DNA from: Mariprofundus sp.
GTDB lineage: Bacteria; Pseudomonadota; Zetaproteobacteria; Mariprofundales; Mariprofundaceae
Direction of reading: 5' to 3'
DNA: 8,899 bases
NCBI GenBank assembly: GCA_015485035.1
Contig: WFUI01000236.1
Location: 1 to 8,899 of the forward strand
Under the pieces are notes generated by a model that saw only the letters and a list, made by a program, of their open reading frames with translations, was not told the DNA's origin and did no database searches. Positions within the stretch are counted from its first letter, which is position 1. Each line of letters opens with the position of its first letter. Below are positions 1-6,415 of the stretch, piece by piece. A program made the translations under genes and the position numbers.

Positions 1-542
1 AAGATGCAGGCTTTGTTCACCGTGTGTATACCTCGCTGGCTTCTGCCCAGCGTGGCGGAACCAGTGCTGTGAAAGACCGCTCCGAAGTATCCGGCGGTGG
101 CAAGAAGCCGTTCAAGCAGAAAGGCACTGGCCGTGCGCGTCAGGGTACTACTCGTGCTTCGCAGATGCGCCATGGCGGCATTGCTCATGGGCCGAATGCA
201 AACACCAGTTTTGTGTCGCGCGTAAACAAGAAGGAGCGTCGCAAGGCATTGTGTCTGGTACTGTCCGACTGCGTACGTCAGGGCAAGTTGACGGTTGTTG
301 ACAAACTTGAACTGGCTGAGGTCAAGACCAGGGCATTTGTTGAAGTGCAGAATGCACTTAACGCAAATTCAGGTCTGTTTGTGCTGGCTGAGTCCGACAG
401 CAATGTTGAGCTTTCCAGCCGTAATGTGCCGAACACATCGGTGATGCTGGATGGCCAGCTGAATATCCATGTGTTGTTGAAGAGCAAGCATGTGATTCTG
501 ACCGAAGCAGCTGTAGATAAGCTTGAGGAGCGTTTGGCATGA
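1..542 (+). CDS. rplD: 50S ribosomal protein L4 (5' partial)
   Basis: L4 is an early-assembly 23S rRNA binding protein whose loop reaches into the peptide exit tunnel; in E. coli it also represses its own S10 operon. The frame is open from base 3 to the TGA at 540-542, giving 179 residues. Compared with E. coli L4 (about 201 residues) some 23 N-terminal residues lie outside the window, so the ATG at 24 is internal. The central segment GGGKKPFKQKGTGRARQG (about bases 93-146) is the hallmark basic loop, followed by a variant of the usual P-x-W-R-G-G-G stretch (here S-Q-M-R-H-G-G, bases 159-179) and VNKKERRKAL. The C-terminal Rossmann-like half ends KLEERLA. The stop overlaps the rplW start by four bases (ATGA), which implies translational coupling. 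Family assignment is certain. Confidence 0.97.
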   Translation, partial: DAGFVHRVYTSLASAQRGGTSAVKDRSEVSGGGKKPFKQKGTGRARQGTTRASQMRHGGIAHGPNANTSFVSRVNKKERRKALCLVLSDCVRQGKLTVVDKLELAEVKTRAFVEVQNALNANSGLFVLAESDSNVELSSRNVPNTSVMLDGQLNIHVLLKSKHVILTEAAVDKLEERLA

Positions 543-838
543 GTGCGAACATCAATCATTTTGAAATTCTGCGTCAGCCTGTGATTACAGAAAAAAGTTA
601 TGCCGGTACCGGAGCAGCCAACCAATACACGTTTCGTGTTGCCCGTACTGCAACCAAGACCCAGGTCAAAGCCGCTGTTGAAGCTATCTTTGAAGTAAAT
701 GTGGAAAAGGTTCAGGTGATTAACATGCCGACCAAGCCGAAGCGTCGTGGTGCCCAGGTCGGCACACGCTCCGGTTATCGCAAGGCGGTTGTTCGTCTGG
801 TAGAAGGGCAAACACTGGAAATGGCGGAAGAGGTATAA
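539..838 (+). CDS. rplW: 50S ribosomal protein L23
   Basis: L23 sits at the rim of the peptide exit tunnel and is the docking site for trigger factor and SRP. The product has 99 residues, the usual length (E. coli 100). The N-terminal segment ILRQPVITEKS places a glutamate at residue 18, matching E. coli Glu18, which is needed for trigger factor binding. The middle KAAVEAIFEVNVEKVQVINM and the basic KPKRRGAQVGTRSGYRKAVV stretch are typical of the family; the latter contacts 23S rRNA. The start overlaps the rplD stop as ATGA. No unusual residues were noticed. Confidence 0.97.
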   Translation: MSANINHFEILRQPVITEKSYAGTGAANQYTFRVARTATKTQVKAAVEAIFEVNVEKVQVINMPTKPKRRGAQVGTRSGYRKAVVRLVEGQTLEMAEEV

Positions 839-841
839 ACG

Positions 842-1672
842 ATGGCTTTGAAGGCATTGAAACCAACAAGCAACGGTAATCGCGGCCGTGTCGGTGTTGT
901 CCACGAAGGGCTGCACAAGGGCGAGCCGGAAAAAAGTCTGACCAAGGGTCTGACTAAATCCGGTGGTCGAAATAATAATGGACGTGTGACTTCCTACCAT
1001 CGTGGTGGTGGCCACAAGCGCCTGTATCGCATGGTCGATTTCAAGCGTGACAATTTCGGAGTCGAAGGTAAGGTTGCGCGCCTTGAATATGATCCCAACC
1101 GCACGGCACATATTGCGCTGGTGATCTATAGCAATGGCGATAAACGTTATATTCTTGCGCCGCAGGGATTGCGTCCGGGTGATGTGGTGAGCAGTGGCCC
1201 TGATGCAGAGATTCGTCCCGGTTGTGCATTGCCGCTGTCCAGTATCCGTGTGGGTACGCAGTTGCACAATATCGAGATGAAACCCGGCAAGGGTGGGCAG
1301 ATGGCTCGCAGTGCCGGCGCTTCCATTCAGTTAATGGGTAAGGAAGGCGGAAAAGCTGTCCTGAAAATGCCATCCGGAGAGTTTCGTCGCGTGGACATCC
1401 GTTGTCTGGCCAGTATAGGTGTGATGGGTAATGCTGATCACTCCAACCGCAAGGTGGGCAAGGCCGGTCGTTCGCGCTGGTTGGGTATTCGCCCGAACGT
1501 ACGTGGCGTGGTGATGAACCCGGTAGATCACCCGCATGGTGGTGGTGAAGGCCGAACATCAGGTGGTCGTCATCCGGTGACCCCCTGGGGTGTGCCAACG
1601 AAGGGTCACAAGACCCGCCAGAAGAAAAAGGCGTCGAACCGTGACATTATTCGCCGCCGCAATCAGAAGTGA
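842..1672 (+). CDS. rplB: 50S ribosomal protein L2
   Basis: L2 is the large universal 23S rRNA binding protein needed for subunit association and for the peptidyl transferase region. At 276 residues it matches the family (E. coli 273). The N-terminal part carries [10 protein letters not shown] and [22 protein letters not shown]. The central SH3-like domain holds [14 protein letters not shown] and [18 protein letters not shown]. The C-terminal part holds [14 protein letters not shown], where His230 corresponds to E. coli His229, a residue implicated in peptidyl transferase function. The tail is rich in Lys and Arg. The start lies 3 nt after rplW; its Shine-Dalgarno (GGAAGAGG, 826-833) is inside the end of rplW. 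Confidence 0.98.
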   Translation: MALKALKPTSNGNRGRVGVVHEGLHKGEPEKSLTKGLTKSGGRNNNGRVTSYHRGGGHKRLYRMVDFKRDNFGVEGKVARLEYDPNRTAHIALVIYSNGDKRYILAPQGLRPGDVVSSGPDAEIRPGCALPLSSIRVGTQLHNIEMKPGKGGQMARSAGASIQLMGKEGGKAVLKMPSGEFRRVDIRCLASIGVMGNADHSNRKVGKAGRSRWLGIRPNVRGVVMNPVDHPHGGGEGRTSGGRHPVTPWGVPTKGHKTRQKKKASNRDIIRRRNQK

Positions 1673-1680
1673 GGTAAGAA

Positions 1681-1959
1681 ATGGCTCGTTCATTAAAAAA
1701 AGGCCCTTACATTGAAGCTTCGCTGCAAAAGAAAGTTGATGCTGCGCAGGCTTCAGAAAAGAAGAGTGTGATTAAAACATGGTCTCGTCGTTCAACGATT
1801 GCACCTGACTTCGTTGGTTTGAACTTCGCGGTTCATAATGGTCACAAGTTTATCCCGGTGTACGTCACCGAGAATATGGTTGGCCACAAGCTGGGCGAAT
1901 TTTCGCCGACCCGTACCTATTATGGTCACGGTGCAGATAAAAAGGCCAGGAAGAGGTAA
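1681..1959 (+). CDS. rpsS: 30S ribosomal protein S19
   Basis: S19 binds 16S rRNA in the 30S head, pairs with S13 and takes part in the A-site finger bridge to the large subunit. The protein is 92 residues, exactly the usual length. It starts with the family signature [12 protein letters not shown]. The middle [31 protein letters not shown] and the C-terminal [27 protein letters not shown] are near-consensus. A GAGGT Shine-Dalgarno begins inside the rplB stop (1671-1675), 5 nt before the ATG. Nothing odd was seen. Confidence 0.98.
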   Translation: MARSLKKGPYIEASLQKKVDAAQASEKKSVIKTWSRRSTIAPDFVGLNFAVHNGHKFIPVYVTENMVGHKLGEFSPTRTYYGHGADKKARKR

Positions 1960-1964
1960 GAAGC

Positions 1965-2306
1965 ATGTCTGAACAAGTACGTGCGCTGCAAAAAAACAGT
2001 CGCATCAGCCCGCAGAAGGCTCGCTTGATGGCCAATGCCATTCGTGGCCTGGAAGTAGACCGTGCCCTGGCCGTATTGGCTTTGTCACCCAAGAAATCAG
2101 CGCGTTTGTTTGAGAAGGTATTGAAATCCGCCATTGCCAACGCAGAACAGAATCATGGTCTGGATGTGGATCAGTTATTTGTTTCAACTGCAACTGCTGA
2201 TGCTGGGATGACACTCAAACGCTACCGTCCGAAAGGCATGGGGCGTATGCGCCAGCGTTTTCACCGTCATAGTCACCTGACAGTCACTGTCAGTGAACGC
2301 AGTTAA
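1965..2306 (+). CDS. rplV: 50S ribosomal protein L22
   Basis: L22 touches all domains of 23S rRNA, and its long beta-hairpin lines the constriction of the peptide exit tunnel, where macrolide resistance mutations map. The protein has 113 residues (E. coli 110). The globular domain is typical: [16 protein letters not shown] (residues 13-28) and [16 protein letters not shown] (54-69). The hairpin, residues about 79-107, departs from the usual form: where most bacteria have a sequence like R-x-x-P-R-A-x-G-R-A, this protein has [10 protein letters not shown] (86-95), and then HRHSH in place of KRTSH. The start is 5 nt after rpsS, with Shine-Dalgarno AAGAGG in the end of rpsS. Confidence 0.97.
   Translation: MSEQVRALQKNSRISPQKARLMANAIRGLEVDRALAVLALSPKKSARLFEKVLKSAIANAEQNHGLDVDQLFVSTATADAGMTLKRYRPKGMGRMRQRFHRHSHLTVTVSERS
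2277..2293 (+). repeat. Perfect inverted repeat at the 3' end of rplV
   Basis: CTGACAGT and its exact reverse complement ACTGTCAG flank a single C. In RNA this would fold as a 6-bp stem with a 5-nt loop. It lies in codons for the L22 C-terminus (L-T-V-T-V-S) about 10 nt before the stop and about 14 nt upstream of the rpsC Shine-Dalgarno. It may be chance within coding sequence; a modest effect on rpsC translation is only a possibility. Confidence 0.4.
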
Positions 2307-2317
2307 AGGGGTTATCA

Positions 2318-2968
2318 ATGGGACAAAAAGTAAATCCGATTGGATTCCGTGTCGGCATTACCCGTGGTTGGGAGTCTGTCTGGTACGCTGATGACAAGAA
2401 TTTCGGCAATCAGCTGCGTGAAGATATTCAGGTAAGGCGTTATGTAAAAGCTCGTCTGAAGCATGCAGGTGTATCCCGCATTATTATTGAACGTCCGGCT
2501 GACAAGATTAAAGTAACCGTGCATACATCCCGCCCCGGTGTCGTGATTGGCAAGAAAGGTGCCGAGATTGATGCCGTGCGTGGCGAGTTGATGCGCAAGT
2601 TTGGTCGCGAAGTGCAGGTGTTTATTGTTGAAGTGCGTCGTCCGGAAGCAGAAGCACAACTGGTAGCAGAAAATGTTGCTTTCCAGCTGGAGCGCCGTGT
2701 TGCATTTCGCCGTGCCATGAAACGTGCTGTACAGAGTGCCCTGCGTATGGGTGCCAAAGGTGTACGTATCAATTGTGCCGGCCGTCTGGGCGGTGCTGAG
2801 ATTGCCCGTACCGAATGGTATCGCGAGGGTCGTGTGCCGTTGCATACGCTGCGTGCCGATATCGATTACGGTTTTGCAGAAGCCAATACCACCTACGGTA
2901 TTATTGGCATCAAAGTCTGGGTATTCAACGGCATCAAGCTGGGCGATACTGAAGACACGAACGCATAA
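2318..2968 (+). CDS. rpsC: 30S ribosomal protein S3
   Basis: S3 forms part of the mRNA entry channel of the 30S subunit and, with S4 and S5, contributes to helicase activity. The start [14 protein letters not shown] is canonical, with AGGGG (2307-2311) 6 nt upstream. The N-terminal KH type II domain contains [11 protein letters not shown], including the GKKG loop. The C-terminal domain has [16 protein letters not shown], holding the basic residues that match the E. coli entry-channel Arg/Lys set, then [20 protein letters not shown] and [13 protein letters not shown]. At 216 residues it is shorter than E. coli (233), because the tail after [10 protein letters not shown] lacks the Lys/Gln-rich extension. 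Short tails are common in other phyla. Confidence 0.98.
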   Translation: MGQKVNPIGFRVGITRGWESVWYADDKNFGNQLREDIQVRRYVKARLKHAGVSRIIIERPADKIKVTVHTSRPGVVIGKKGAEIDAVRGELMRKFGREVQVFIVEVRRPEAEAQLVAENVAFQLERRVAFRRAMKRAVQSALRMGAKGVRINCAGRLGGAEIARTEWYREGRVPLHTLRADIDYGFAEANTTYGIIGIKVWVFNGIKLGDTEDTNA

Positions 2969-2992
2969 AGACGTTTAAGAGGATTAATCACC

Positions 2993-3415
2993 ATGTTGCA
3001 ACCTAAAAAGATTCGCTGGCGCAAGCATCATAAAGAGCTGCAGCGCATCCGTGGCAAGAGTCCGCGTGGAGCCAGCCTGAATTTCGGACAGTATGGCCTG
3101 AAGGCTATGGAGCCGGGTCGTATTACGGCACGTCAGATTGAAGCGGCACGTATTACCATGACCCGTCACATTAAACGACAGGGGCGCACCTGGATCCGTA
3201 TTTTTCCGGATCTTCCTGTTTCCAAAAAACCTGCCGAAGTCCGTATGGGTAAAGGCAAGGGTTCACCGGAATTCTGGGTGGCCGCGGTACGTGCAGGTCG
3301 TATCCTGTATGAAATGGATGGCGTTGATGAAGAATTGGCACGCGGGGCGCTGGAACTTGCAGCATCCAAGTTGCCGATCAGAACCAAGGTTGTCGTGCGT
3401 GGAGTAGGACGATGA
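2993..3415 (+). CDS. rplP: 50S ribosomal protein L16
   Basis: L16 is a late-assembly protein beside the A site and helps position tRNA at the peptidyl transferase centre. The product is 140 residues (E. coli 136) and begins [11 protein letters not shown]. Conserved blocks are [12 protein letters not shown] (42-53), [13 protein letters not shown] (61-73), [15 protein letters not shown] (83-97) and [16 protein letters not shown]. Arg84 in RMGKGKG corresponds to E. coli Arg81, the residue hydroxylated by YcfD. The offset of three reflects extra residues near the N-terminus, where the usual H/Q-K-G-R-x-x-G run reads [14 protein letters not shown] (13-26). The Shine-Dalgarno AGAGG (2978-2982) lies 10 nt upstream. 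The stop overlaps the rpmC start (ATGA). Confidence 0.97.
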   Translation: MLQPKKIRWRKHHKELQRIRGKSPRGASLNFGQYGLKAMEPGRITARQIEAARITMTRHIKRQGRTWIRIFPDLPVSKKPAEVRMGKGKGSPEFWVAAVRAGRILYEMDGVDEELARGALELAASKLPIRTKVVVRGVGR

Positions 3416-3609
3416 GCGATATCAAGAGTGCAAAAGATCTGCGTGGCATGAAGGAAGCAGACCTGAAAGAACGGATGGATGAACTGGCAGCCGAGCACAT
3501 GAAGCTGCGTTTCCAGAGAGCAACCATGCAACTGAATAATACGGCCCGTGTTGGCCAGGTACGTCGCGAAATCGCCCGTATCAAAACCATACTGGCTGAG
3601 CGCAGCTAA
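3412..3609 (+). CDS. rpmC: 50S ribosomal protein L29
   Basis: L29 is a small helical protein next to L23 at the tunnel exit. The 65-residue product (E. coli 63) has the expected two-helix pattern: residues about 6-32 rich in Lys, Glu and Leu ([19 protein letters not shown]) and a second helix containing the family motif [21 protein letters not shown]. The segment [12 protein letters not shown] joins them. The ATG overlaps the rplP stop by four bases, and its Shine-Dalgarno GGAGTAGGA (3401-3409) is inside rplP, so translation is probably coupled. Confidence 0.96.
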   Translation: MSDIKSAKDLRGMKEADLKERMDELAAEHMKLRFQRATMQLNNTARVGQVRREIARIKTILAERS

Positions 3610-3623
3610 GGAGCTATAGAGAC

Positions 3624-3890
3624 ATGTCCGAGGCATCGAGTAACAAGCGCACCCTGGAAGGGGTCGTGGTAAGTAATAAAGCTGAACAGACTGTGATTGT
3701 GCAGGTGGAGCGCAAGTTTTTGCATCCGCGTTATCGCAAGACTGTTCGCTCGCACAAAAAATATATGGCGCATGATGCCGAAAACACCTGCAACATTGGT
3801 GATACCGTTCGCATTATCGAGTCAGCCCCTATTTCCCGTCGCAAGCGCTGGGTGATGGAGACTGTCCTGACCCGCGCTGAGCAGCTGTAA
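3624..3890 (+). CDS. rpsQ: 30S ribosomal protein S17
   Basis: S17 is a primary 16S rRNA binding protein with an OB fold, acting in the 30S body. It has 88 residues (E. coli 84). Recognisable blocks are [31 protein letters not shown] (9-39), [20 protein letters not shown] (45-64) and ISRRKRW (70-76). Two positions differ from the usual pattern: Gln22 where Lys normally precedes T/S, and Ala68 where the motif is normally R-P-L/I-S. Shine-Dalgarno AAGGAG (3608-3613) is 10 nt upstream. In E. coli this is the last gene of the S10 operon, but here the next gene follows after 12 nt. Confidence 0.96.
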   Translation: MSEASSNKRTLEGVVVSNKAEQTVIVQVERKFLHPRYRKTVRSHKKYMAHDAENTCNIGDTVRIIESAPISRRKRWVMETVLTRAEQL

Positions 3891-3896
3891 GGAGGT
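3891..3896 (+). promoter_or_regulatory. Strong Shine-Dalgarno for rplN
   Basis: GGAGGT follows the rpsQ stop directly and lies 6 nt before the rplN ATG. It is among the strongest ribosome binding sites in the window. It occupies the junction where E. coli has the S10 terminator region and the spc promoter. Confidence 0.75.
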
Positions 3897-3902
3897 TCCG
3901 CG

Positions 3903-4271
3903 ATGATTCAGAATGAAACCGTACTGCAGGTTGCAGATAATTCAGGTGCGCGCCGTGTTAAATGCATCAAGGTGCTGGGTGGTTCCAAGCGCCGGTATGC
4001 CAGTGTCGGCGATGTGATTGTTGTGGCAGTGAAAGAAGCCATGCCAAACGGAAAAGTGAAGAAGGGTGAAGTGCAGCGTGCTGTCGTGGTACGTACAGCC
4101 AAGGAATTCCGTCGTACTGATGGCTCCTCCATCCGTTTTGATGAAAATGCAGCAGTGTTGCTGTCCAAGCAGAATGAGCCGCTTGGCACACGTATTTTCG
4201 GGCCTGTGACGCGTGAATTGCGTAACAAGGGATACATGAAAATTGTCTCCCTGGCACCTGAAGTACTGTAA
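3903..4271 (+). CDS. rplN: 50S ribosomal protein L14
   Basis: L14 is a universal large-subunit protein at the subunit interface, forming bridge contacts with h14 of 16S rRNA and neighbouring L19. Its 122 residues match the family almost exactly. It opens [19 protein letters not shown] and contains [52 protein letters not shown] and [28 protein letters not shown]. It ends in tandem stop codons (TAATAA, 4269-4274). It is the first gene of the spc part, but no separate promoter is visible before it. Confidence 0.98.
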   Translation: MIQNETVLQVADNSGARRVKCIKVLGGSKRRYASVGDVIVVAVKEAMPNGKVKKGEVQRAVVVRTAKEFRRTDGSSIRFDENAAVLLSKQNEPLGTRIFGPVTRELRNKGYMKIVSLAPEVL

Positions 4272-4290
4272 TAAGTGAGGCGATAGAGAG

Positions 4291-4620
4291 ATGACTAGCA
4301 TGGTGAAAACCAGAATTCGCAGAGATGATGAAGTGGTTGTGATTGCAGGACGCGACAAAGGTGCGCGTGGTAAAGTAATCAAGGTACTCAGAGCTGATGG
4401 CAGCGTACTTGTTGCCAAGGTGAACATGATCAAGCGCCATACCCGCCAGACCCAGAACAGTTCCGGTGGCATTATAGAAAAAGAAGCGCCATTGAATATT
4501 TCCAATGTACAGTATTTCTGTGCCAAGTGTAAAACCGGTGTTCGTCTTGGTGTAAAATCACTTGAAGATGGTCGCAAAGTCCGCACCTGCCGTTCATGCG
4601 GCGAAGTGCTGGATAGCTAG
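4291..4620 (+). CDS. rplX: 50S ribosomal protein L24, zinc-ribbon type
   Basis: L24 is an assembly initiator that binds the 5' region of 23S rRNA. The KOW segment [21 protein letters not shown] (9-29) and [15 protein letters not shown] (59-73) identify it. The C-terminal part has two CxxC pairs (Cys77, Cys80, Cys100, Cys103), which suggests a bound zinc ion; E. coli L24 lacks these. Two starts are possible. The ATG at 4291 gives 109 residues and has GTGAGG (4275-4280) 10 nt upstream. The ATG at 4300 gives 106 residues, begins [10 protein letters not shown], sits 9 nt after GAGAG (4286-4290) and fits family N-termini slightly better. The stop is TAG. Confidence 0.95.
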   Translation: MTSMVKTRIRRDDEVVVIAGRDKGARGKVIKVLRADGSVLVAKVNMIKRHTRQTQNSSGGIIEKEAPLNISNVQYFCAKCKTGVRLGVKSLEDGRKVRTCRSCGEVLDS

Positions 4621-4631
4621 GAGATACAACG

Positions 4632-5171
4632 ATGGCTCGATTGAAAGAAATTTATAAAGACAAAGTTGCCCCGGCTCTGAAGAAAGAGTTCAGCTACAGC
4701 AATCCAATGCAGGTTCCTGCGATTTCCAAAATCGTAGTGAATATGGGGTGCGGTGAAGCATCGCAGAACTCCAAGCTGATTGAAGGCGCGTTGAGCGATA
4801 TGACTGCCATTACAGGGCAGAAACCGGTGATTACCCGTGCTCGTAAATCTATTGCCAACTTCAAGTTGCGCGACGGCATGCCGGTCGGTTGCCGTGTCAC
4901 CCTGCGTGGTGACCAGATGTGGGAGTTTCTGGATCGCCTGGTTAATATCGCATTGCCGCGAATCAGGGATTTCAAGGGCGTATCGCCAAAATCGTTTGAT
5001 GGCCGTGGCAATTATACGCTCGGTATTCGGGAGCAGATTATCTTTCCTGAAATCGATTACGACAAGGTAGATAAAGTACGGGGCATGGATATTACTATCT
5101 GTACTACTGCCAATACCAATGATGAAGGACGCGCGTTGCTGAAACAGTTCAGCATGCCGTTCCGCAACTAA
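4632..5171 (+). CDS. rplE: 50S ribosomal protein L5
   Basis: L5 binds 5S rRNA in the central protuberance and contacts the P-site tRNA elbow. At 179 residues it equals E. coli L5. It starts [20 protein letters not shown]. Conserved runs are [73 protein letters not shown] and [26 protein letters not shown] (4619-4623), overlapping the rplX stop, is 8 nt before the start. In E. coli the S8 repressor site lies at this gene's start; I could not identify an equivalent fold here by eye. Confidence 0.98.
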   Translation: MARLKEIYKDKVAPALKKEFSYSNPMQVPAISKIVVNMGCGEASQNSKLIEGALSDMTAITGQKPVITRARKSIANFKLRDGMPVGCRVTLRGDQMWEFLDRLVNIALPRIRDFKGVSPKSFDGRGNYTLGIREQIIFPEIDYDKVDKVRGMDITICTTANTNDEGRALLKQFSMPFRN

Positions 5172-5183
5172 GAGGGCTGCACC

Positions 5184-5369
5184 ATGGCTTCCAAGAGAAT
5201 GATTGCTAAATGCAATCGCAAACCAAAATTCAAAGTTCGCGCTTATACGCGCTGCCAGCTGTGTGGTCGCCCGCATTCGGTTTACCGCAAGCTGGGCATG
5301 TGCCGTATCTGCCTGCGTAAACACGCCCTTGCCGGAGAGATTCCCGGCATGGTCAAGTCGAGCTGGTGA
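5184..5369 (+). CDS. rpsN: 30S ribosomal protein S14, zinc-binding short (type Z) form
   Basis: S14 acts late in 30S head assembly. This is the 61-residue zinc form: Cys24 and Cys27 ([14 protein letters not shown]) pair with Cys40 and Cys43 ([10 protein letters not shown]) to hold one zinc ion. The C-terminus [11 protein letters not shown] is typical. E. coli and most gamma/beta-proteobacteria have a form of roughly 100 residues with no cysteine ribbon, so this form is a useful lineage marker. It sits in the standard slot between L5 and S8. GAGGG (5172-5176) lies 7 nt before the ATG. Confidence 0.97.
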   Translation: MASKRMIAKCNRKPKFKVRAYTRCQLCGRPHSVYRKLGMCRICLRKHALAGEIPGMVKSSW

Positions 5370-5381
5370 GGAGATAGAATT

Positions 5382-5777
5382 ATGATGATGGATCGAATTG
5401 CCGACATGCTGACGCGTATTCGTAATGCCCAGCAGGCTGGAATTGAGAGAATTGAACTGCCTGCCAGCAATGTATTGCTGAGTATGGCTGAACTTCTGAA
5501 AGAAGAAGGTTATATCGCTGCAGTGAAGGCTTATAATCATAAAGGCCAGCGTTTCCTGCGTTTGACACTGCGTTATGATGACGAGGGTAAAGCGATTATT
5601 CAGGAGATTACCCGCGTGTCCAAATCCGGGCGTCGGGTGTATGCATCTGCTGATGAGCTTCCCCGTGTCAAGAATGGCTATGGTGTTGCCGTAATCAGTA
5701 CTTCGCAGGGAATTATGTCTGACAAGAAAGCACGTGCAGCCCATGTGGGCGGCGAAGTGCTGTGTACGGTTTTTTGA
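5382..5777 (+). CDS. rpsH: 30S ribosomal protein S8
   Basis: S8 is a primary 16S rRNA binder in the central domain and, in E. coli, the translational repressor of the spc operon. The product is 131 residues (E. coli 130). Conserved blocks are [57 protein letters not shown] and [10 protein letters not shown]. There are three ATGs in a row (5382, 5385, 5388). The Shine-Dalgarno GAGGAG (5368-5373), overlapping the rpsN stop, is 8 nt from the first, which favours it. The usual S-K/R-P-G is S-K-S-G here, a mild change. Confidence 0.97.
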   Translation: MMMDRIADMLTRIRNAQQAGIERIELPASNVLLSMAELLKEEGYIAAVKAYNHKGQRFLRLTLRYDDEGKAIIQEITRVSKSGRRVYASADELPRVKNGYGVAVISTSQGIMSDKKARAAHVGGEVLCTVF

Positions 5778-5784
5778 GGTAGAT

Positions 5785-6318
5785 ATGTCACGTATTGGTA
5801 AACAACCTATTACGATTCCGGCTGGTGTAGAAGTCCGCGTTGCTGCGGATTCTGTCACCATCAAAGGTAGCAAGGGTGAACTGACTTCTCCACTGTTTCC
5901 CGGAATTACCGTGGAGCAGGAAGGCAATGTGCTGACCGTATCGTGCTCGGATTTGGGGACTAAAAAAACCAAGTCATTTTTTGGTCTGGTTCGCGCACTG
6001 CTGGCCAGCAGTGTTACCGGTGTAACCAAGGGTTTTGAGAAAAAACTTGAACTGCGTGGCGTTGGATATCGTGCGCAGGCACAGGGCAAGAAGCTGAACC
6101 TGTCACTTGGTTTTTCACATCCGGTTGAATATGCATTGCCGGAAGGTGTGGATGCGGCAGTGGATAAGAGCATCATCACCCTGAGCGGTATTGATAAACA
6201 GAAGGTCGGCCAGGTGGCCGCTGAGATTCGCGCATTTCGTCCGCCGGAGCCTTATAAGGGTAAGGGAGTTCGATATGTGGGTGAACATGTAGCCATGAAA
6301 GAAGGTAAAAAGGCTTAA
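5785..6318 (+). CDS. rplF: 50S ribosomal protein L6
   Basis: L6 binds near the GTPase-associated region and the sarcin-ricin loop. The protein has 177 residues, as in E. coli. The frame is open further upstream, to an ATG at 5734, but that lies within rpsH and adds 17 unconserved residues. The family start is MSRIGKQPITIPAGVEV at 5785, with GAGGT (5776-5780) just upstream, overlapping the rpsH stop. Two repeated alpha-beta domains are present. The second holds KLELRGVGYRAQAQGKKLNL, LGFSHPVEYALPEGV and IRAFRPPEPYKGKGVRYVGE. The 97-nt gap that follows is unusual for this cluster. Confidence 0.97.
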   Translation: MSRIGKQPITIPAGVEVRVAADSVTIKGSKGELTSPLFPGITVEQEGNVLTVSCSDLGTKKTKSFFGLVRALLASSVTGVTKGFEKKLELRGVGYRAQAQGKKLNLSLGFSHPVEYALPEGVDAAVDKSIITLSGIDKQKVGQVAAEIRAFRPPEPYKGKGVRYVGEHVAMKEGKKA

Positions 6319-6331
6319 CATCAGATAAACA

Positions 6332-6397
6332 ACGCGCCGGCATGTTTTTCAGCCCGTGACAATTATTATGTCATGTGGTGAAAAAAACGACACGCGT
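6332..6397 (+). promoter_or_regulatory. Structured rplF-rplR intergenic element (long imperfect hairpin)
   Basis: This is the only gap over 24 nt in the window. The inner arm GTTTTTCAGCCCGTGAC (6344-6360) pairs with 6370-6388 around a 9-nt AU-rich loop. By hand I count about 15 base pairs, including two G-U pairs, with single-base bulges at A6351 and T6376 and uneven T5/A7 tracts. An outer stem ACGCG (6332-6336) with CGCGT (6393-6397) could enclose it. No T-run follows on the + strand, so it is not a simple intrinsic terminator. The rplR Shine-Dalgarno (6405-6409) lies just beyond. It could be an mRNA control site, a processing site or a small dispersed repeat. Structure is seen; function is unknown. 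Confidence 0.55.
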
Positions 6398-6415
6398 GAG
6401 AGTCAGGAGTAGGAA

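Noticed and set aside
278..1267. A 329-codon open frame on the minus strand across rplD, rplW and rplB
   Set aside because: It is antisense to three certain genes, with no recognisable protein family. Codon bias of highly expressed genes often leaves long antisense frames.
3193..3212. Inverted repeat GATCCG/CGGATC inside rplP
   Set aside because: The arms are only 6 bp, fully inside conserved coding sequence and far from any gene boundary.
4600..4660. An S8 repressor site at the rplX-rplE junction, as in E. coli
   Set aside because: I could not find a fold resembling the S8-binding helix of 16S rRNA by eye. Covariance or folding analysis would be needed to claim it.
5734..5784. An upstream in-frame ATG extending L6 by 17 residues
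   Set aside because: The extension lies inside rpsH and is not L6-like. The ATG at 5785 gives the exact family N-terminus and length and has its own Shine-Dalgarno.
4617..6179. A 520-codon open frame on the minus strand across rplE, rpsN, rpsH and rplF
   Set aside because: It is fully antisense to four unmistakable ribosomal protein genes. Its translation is low-complexity in character with no domain I recognise. It reads as a shadow frame of codon-biased genes.
6207..6220. Inverted repeat CGGCC/GGCCG inside rplF
   Set aside because: It is a short GC-rich palindrome within the conserved V-G-Q-V-A-A coding stretch and is expected by chance.
6342..6369. A promoter in the rplF-rplR gap using TATTAT (6364-6369) as the -10 box
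   Set aside because: No acceptable -35 box lies 16-18 nt upstream, and the bases are already accounted for by the hairpin loop.
6344..6388. The rplF-rplR hairpin as an intrinsic terminator
   Set aside because: No T-run follows the stem on the + strand, and essential genes lie downstream in the same cluster.
6368..6412. A 14-codon frame in the rplF-rplR gap (MSCGEKNDTRESQE) as a possible leader peptide
   Set aside because: It has no Shine-Dalgarno, its first bases lie in the hairpin loop and right arm, and its composition shows no attenuation-type codon run.
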